Shown in pieces: positions 59,331-64,000 of a stretch of DNA of 64,000 bases; the stretch's first letter is position 1, and each line of letters opens with the position of its first letter. The notes under the pieces are model-generated. The model saw nothing but the letters and a program-made list of their open reading frames with translations. It made no database searches and had not been told where the DNA came from. Both the position numbers and the translations under genes were made by a program. The DNA is from Micromonospora sp. C28SCA-DRY-2 (lineage in GTDB: Bacteria > Actinomycetota > Actinomycetes > Mycobacteriales > Micromonosporaceae), in the NCBI RefSeq assembly GCF_030519475.1, contig NZ_JAUMKD010000005.1, positions 186,001 to 250,000 of the forward strand. Direction: 5' to 3'.

Positions 59331-59738
59331 TCAGGCGGGGGAGAGGTTCTGCAACCGGACCTGGCCGCGGGCCACCAGCCGGGCGTCCGCGTCGGTGATC
59401 TCCACCTGCCAGAGCTGCTGGCTGCGGCCCCGGTGCACGGGCGTGCCGACCGCCGTCAGCTCGCCGTCGCGGACCGCGCGCAGGAAGTCGGTCTGGTTGG
59501 ACACGCCGACCACCTGGCCGCGGTCGGCCAACCAGAGGGCGCCGCCCACGCTGGCCGCCGTCTCCACCACCGCGCAGTACACCCCGCCGTGCTGGATGCC
59601 GTACGGCTGGTGCAGCTCCGGGCGGACCTGCCAGCGGATGACCACCCGGTCCCCGCTCACCTCGTCGAACTCCAGGCCGAGCAGGGCGACGAAGCCGCCC
59701 GCCATCTCCGTCGTCTCCACGCAGCCCTCCTCGATCAT
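59331..59738 (-). CDS. PaaI-family hotdog thioesterase
   Basis: The 135-residue protein has the hotdog thioesterase signature: IRWQVRPELHQPYGIQHGGVYCAVVETAASVGGALWL, VSNQTDFLRAVRDGELTAVGTPVHRGRSQQLWQVEI and LVARGQVRLQ. The GIQHGG and DFLRA motifs match the PaaI/ACOT13 group. Start ATG 59738 is chosen without a good ribosome site; ATG 59705 (MAGGFVALLG), with GGAG upstream, is an equally good alternative. It is divergent from tyrS with 71 bases between starts. Acyl-CoA substrate is unknown. Confidence 0.87.
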   Translation of the reverse strand: MIEEGCVETTEMAGGFVALLGLEFDEVSGDRVVIRWQVRPELHQPYGIQHGGVYCAVVETAASVGGALWLADRGQVVGVSNQTDFLRAVRDGELTAVGTPVHRGRSQQLWQVEITDADARLVARGQVRLQNLSPA

Positions 59739-59809
59739 GGAACGCCAGCGTATCGGGGACCGGCTGGGCAAACCCGGTACGGGTCACCGCCCGGGATGGG
59801 GGAGAATCG

Positions 59810-61105
59810 GTGACCGTGACCGACACCAGCCTCCCGCCGCCGGGGCGGGACTCCCTGACCGAAGACCTGCTGTGGCGTGGCCTGATCCAGGACTCCACCG
59901 GCATCGACGAGCTGCGCACGCTGCTCGACGGCCCCCGGGCGGCCTTCTATGTGGGCTTCGACCCGACCGCGCCCAGTCTGCACGTCGGCCACCTCGTGCA
60001 GGTCGCCACGGCCCGCCGGCTCCAGCTCGCCGGGCACCGCCCGCTGCTGCTGGTGGGCGGGGCGACCGGGCAGATCGGCGACCCGAAGGAGAGCGCCGAG
60101 CGCACGCTCAACCCACCGGAGGTGGTCGCCGGTTGGGTGGCCCGGATCCGCGACCAGCTCGCCCCGTTCGTCTCGTACACCGGGGAGAACGCCGCGCACC
60201 TGGTCAACAACCTGGACTGGACCGGCGAGATGTCGGTGGTCGAGTTCCTCCGCGACGTCGGCAAGCACTTCCCGGTGAACAAGATGCTCGCCCGGGAGGT
60301 GGTCAAGGCGCGGCTGGAGAGCGGCATCAGCTTCACCGAGTTCAGCTACCAGTTGCTGCAGGCGAACGACTTCTTCGAGCTGCACCGCCGGCACGGCTGC
60401 CAGCTCCAGTTCGGCGGTTCCGACCAGTGGGGCAACATCACCGCCGGGGTGGACTACGTCCGCCGCCGCGGCGCCGGGCCGGTCCAGGCGTTCACCACGC
60501 CGCTGGTCACCCGGTCGGACGGGACGAAGTTCGGCAAGACCGAGGGCGGCGCGGTCTGGCTCGACCCGGAGATGACCAGCCCGTACGCGTTCTACCAGTT
60601 CTGGGTCAACGTCGACGACCGGGACGTGAACCGGTACCTGCGGTTCTTCAGCTTCCGCTCCCGGGAGGAGCTGGAGGCGCTGGAGAAGGAGACCGCCGAG
60701 CGTCCGGCGGCGCGGCTGGCCCAGCGGGCGTTGGCCGAGGAGCTGACCGCGCTGGTGCACGGGGAGCGGGAGATGGCCCAGGCGGTCGCCGCCAGCCAGG
60801 CGCTCTTCGGTCGGGGTTCGCTCACCGACCTCACCCCGGCGACGCTGCGGGCCGCGCTCACCGAGGCGGGCCTGGTGCACGTGGGCGGGGAGCTGCCCGA
60901 CATCGCCGCGCTGATGCGCGAGTCCGGGCTGGTGCCGAGCCACAAGGAGGCGCGGCGGGTGATCGCGGAGGGCGGCGTCTACCTGAACAACAACCGGGTC
61001 ACCGACGTCGACGCGCGGGTCTCCCCCGAGGACCTGCTGCACGGCCGGTACCTGGTGCTGCGCCGCGGCAAGCGGTCCTTCGCCGGGGTCGAGGTGGAGA
61101 GATAG
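59810..61105 (+). CDS. tyrS: Tyrosyl-tRNA synthetase
   Basis: The 431-residue protein is a class I synthetase, TyrRS-alpha type. The HIGH equivalent is HVGH in PSLHVGHLVQ, KMSKS reads as KFGKT in DGTKFGKTEGG, and a C-terminal S4 RNA-binding domain contains ALMRESGLVPSHKEARRVIAEGGVYLNN. Active-site residues SYQLLQANDFFELH and GGSDQWGNITAG are intact. The GTG 59810 start has no strong ribosome site; AGAATCGGTGACC upstream suggests a leaderless or near-leaderless mRNA. A rho-independent terminator follows. It lies directly upstream of an rRNA operon. Confidence 0.96.
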   Translation: MTVTDTSLPPPGRDSLTEDLLWRGLIQDSTGIDELRTLLDGPRAAFYVGFDPTAPSLHVGHLVQVATARRLQLAGHRPLLLVGGATGQIGDPKESAERTLNPPEVVAGWVARIRDQLAPFVSYTGENAAHLVNNLDWTGEMSVVEFLRDVGKHFPVNKMLAREVVKARLESGISFTEFSYQLLQANDFFELHRRHGCQLQFGGSDQWGNITAGVDYVRRRGAGPVQAFTTPLVTRSDGTKFGKTEGGAVWLDPEMTSPYAFYQFWVNVDDRDVNRYLRFFSFRSREELEALEKETAERPAARLAQRALAEELTALVHGEREMAQAVAASQALFGRGSLTDLTPATLRAALTEAGLVHVGGELPDIAALMRESGLVPSHKEARRVIAEGGVYLNNNRVTDVDARVSPEDLLHGRYLVLRRGKRSFAGVEVER

Positions 61106-61130
61106 CCGTACGTCGACGGTGTGACGCGGG

Positions 61131-61178
61131 ACGCGCCCGGTGGATTTGACGATCAATCCGCCGGGCGCGTAACTTTTT
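61131..61178 (+). terminator. Rho-independent terminator of tyrS
   Basis: ACGCGCCCGG (61131-61140) pairs with CCGGGCGCGT (61161-61170), extended past one mismatch by GGATT pairing with AATCC, with a TGACGATC loop. The hairpin is followed by AACTTTTTCTCT, a T-run rarely so clear in this GC-rich genome. It lies 25 bases after the tyrS stop. Confidence 0.85.
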
Positions 61179-61752
61179 CTCTGCCAGCGCGGAACGGACG
61201 AAAAGGGCGAAAGTCCAGAGGCCGGAGCGCGGGAACAACCTCAGGCTCCGATGGGTTGACATCATCGGGACCTGGACCGGGCGGTGCCCCGGATTCGCCG
61301 AGGGGCGGATTTGGTGAGGCGGAACCGACCGGGTATGGTTGACGACCGGCAGGGCACCGGGCGAGCTAGCGGGAGACCGCGGCGGCCGGCCTGTCGAATC
61401 CGCGAACGGAACGGCTATCAGCCGCGCTCTTCGTGGTGCCCGGAAATCGGGTGGAAGCATGGCAAACCGCGAAATACCGGTTTGACACGGCGGAAACCAC
61501 CGCACGTAGTAAAGTGCCCGGCGCGAGAGCGGGCGGGTGGATGGACGCAGAGGATGCCCCGGTGGGGCTCCACGGTGTGGGGTTCCTGGTCTGGTGTGTG
61601 GTTGTTCTTTGAGAACTCAACAGGGTGCTTGATAAGCCAGTGCCGACTTGATTTATACCCCGGACTGGCTGCTGGACTCTTCTTTGGGGGGTTGGTTGGT
61701 TGGGATTCCTTTGGGCAACACTTTTGTTGTCGGATTGCTGTTCGACAAGTTT
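61179..61752 (+). promoter_or_regulatory. rRNA operon promoter region and leader
   Basis: No protein gene is present. TTGACA (61482-61487) and TAGTAA (61507-61512), with a 19-base spacer, are the best promoter candidate; TTGACA at 61256 and TTGACG at 61339 have no convincing -10. The leader contains TTGTTCTTTGAGAACTCAAC (about 61602-61621), a conserved actinobacterial rRNA-leader motif, and a T/G-rich stretch before 16S. The leader itself shows small irregularities, like the rRNA genes that follow. Confidence 0.6.
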
Positions 61753-63240
<1,488 letters not shown>

Positions 63241-63590
63241 AAGGAGCACCTTCCGACGAAAGTCGGTAAGGAGCCCGCGTCACCCGACCGCAGGTGTCGA
63301 TGGCGGAGACACTGGCGAGTTCAGCTCTGGCAACGGCCGAGGTTCGCACACACGCCCCTTGGGGTGCGTGCGGAACGAACCGATGGTGCGCTGCTGGAGT
63401 CGGATGTTTAGCACCCTGTTGGGTCCCAAGAACAACCGTTGGGTTGTCTTCGAACCATGTGCCAGGCGCGGCCTGGTCTCGGAAGCGCGTACCGCCGGCG
63501 GTTGCTTTCCGGGTTTGGTGTGGGGCTGTGGGCTGTGGGTTGGCTGCGTTTGTTGAGAATTGCAACAGAGTGGACGCGAGCATCTTTGTG
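63241..63590 (+). other. 16S-23S internal transcribed spacer, no tRNA
   Basis: The spacer starts AAGGAGCACCTTCCGACGAA and ends just before GTCAAGTTGTCAAGGGCG of 23S. I saw no tRNA-Ile or tRNA-Ala cloverleaf or TTCGAATC-type arm, in keeping with tRNA-less spacers in actinobacteria. TTGAGAATTGCAAC (about 63552-63566) resembles the leader motif before 16S and probably takes part in processing. Confidence 0.7.
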
Positions 63591-64000
63591 GTCAAGTTGT
63601 CAAGGGCGCAACGGTGGCTGCGCCTTCGGCACCGAGCCGATGAAGGACGGGAGGCCGCGATAGGCCTGGGGGAGCTGTCAACCGAGCTGTGATCCCAGGG
63701 GTGTCCGAATGGGGAAACCGGCTGGACATGTCCAGTCACCCGCACCTGAAACACATAGGTGTGTGGGGAACGCGGGGAAGTGAAACATCTCAGTACCCGT
63801 AGAAGAGAAACAAAGAGTGATCGTGAGTAGGCGGCTGAAAGCGGATGGAGGCTAAACCGGCTGCGTGTGATACCTGTCAGGTTGCGTGGCGGGGGTTAGA
63901 TTCTGCTACACGAGCTGACACTCGTGTGAGGAGTTACAAAAGTCAGTGGCTAGCCGAACAGTCTGAAAGCGCTGACCGTAGACGGCAGATAGTCCGGTAG
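63591..64000 (+). rRNA. 23S ribosomal RNA gene, 5' part, cut by window edge
   Basis: The start GTCAAGTTGTCAAGGGCG and the segments GAGCCGATGAAGGACG, GCGATAGGCCTGGGGGAGCT, GTGAAACATCTCAGTACCCG and GAGTTACAAAAGTCAGTGGC are those of the 5' end of actinobacterial 23S. Several small deletions and insertions against conserved positions (for example GAAGGACGGGAGGCC, CGTAGAAGAGAAACAAAGAG) match the error pattern in 16S. The gene continues beyond 64000. Confidence 0.85.

Noticed and set aside
63241..63590. tRNA genes in the 16S-23S spacer
   Set aside because: No acceptor, anticodon or T-arm patterns were found.

Overview
The window is GC-rich (roughly 70-75%) actinobacterial chromosome. GTG starts, 4-base stop/start overlaps and third-position G/C bias occur throughout. 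The 23S 5' end, the 16S 3' end, the argCJBDFRGH order and a GTGAGCGCGAGGAG-type intergenic repeat point to Micromonosporaceae (Micromonospora or a close relative). That placement is inference; no database was searched.

Layout. (1) 1-3.3 kb: a SARP/AfsR-type regulator cut by the left edge and a DivIVA-domain coiled-coil protein, both on the minus strand. (2) 3.3-12.1 kb: the complete arginine operon argC-J-B-D-F-R-G-H on the plus strand, with candidate ARG boxes before argC, copies of a short dispersed repeat at three junctions, and a strong terminator after argH. (3) 12.1-20 kb: housekeeping and accessory genes: an MmcQ/YjbR protein, a small HTH protein, an alkyladenine DNA glycosylase, a BNR-repeat protein with a MoaD-like protein, a DUF3224-type protein, a luciferase-like monooxygenase with a partner FMN reductase behind a palindromic operator, and two tandem-domain universal stress proteins, one behind a DosR-like box.

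(4) 20.5-51.7 kb: a large exopolysaccharide or cell-surface glycan locus. It holds the initiating sugar-phosphate transferase, a polysaccharide deacetylase, five glycosyltransferases, a Wzz-like co-polymerase, an O-antigen-ligase/polymerase-like membrane protein, a Wzx-type flippase, an MFS transporter, and nucleotide-sugar genes (two DegT aminotransferases, a NeuD-like and a WbpD-like acyltransferase, an epimerase, a Gfo/Idh oxidoreductase). Embedded in it are unusual parts: a 1237-residue secreted protein with a dimethylformamidase-like domain followed by three DUF4082 repeats, two paralogous secreted beta-helix proteins, and a GNAT / acyl-CoA ligase / PLP decarboxylase / acyl carrier protein cassette resembling those of exosortase-A (PEP-CTERM) loci, with no exosortase in view. 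The simplest reading is that the locus makes, exports and decorates a surface polymer carrying amino sugars and perhaps an amine or aminoacyl group supplied by the cassette. This is the best candidate for an undescribed system.

(5) 51.7-61.1 kb: a P-type cation ATPase divergent from a small cyclic-nucleotide-binding-domain protein, several small hypothetical proteins, a GNAT protein, a YgjV-like membrane/GNAT fusion, a CNNM/CorC-type protein, a PaaI-type thioesterase and tyrS with a clear terminator. (6) 61.2-64 kb: an rRNA operon (leader, 16S, tRNA-less spacer, 5' part of 23S). The 16S is badly corrupted between about 62.0 and 62.48 kb, including a 21-base A run where the 530 loop should be, and small indels are scattered through 16S and 23S. 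This looks like a sequencing or assembly fault rather than biology.
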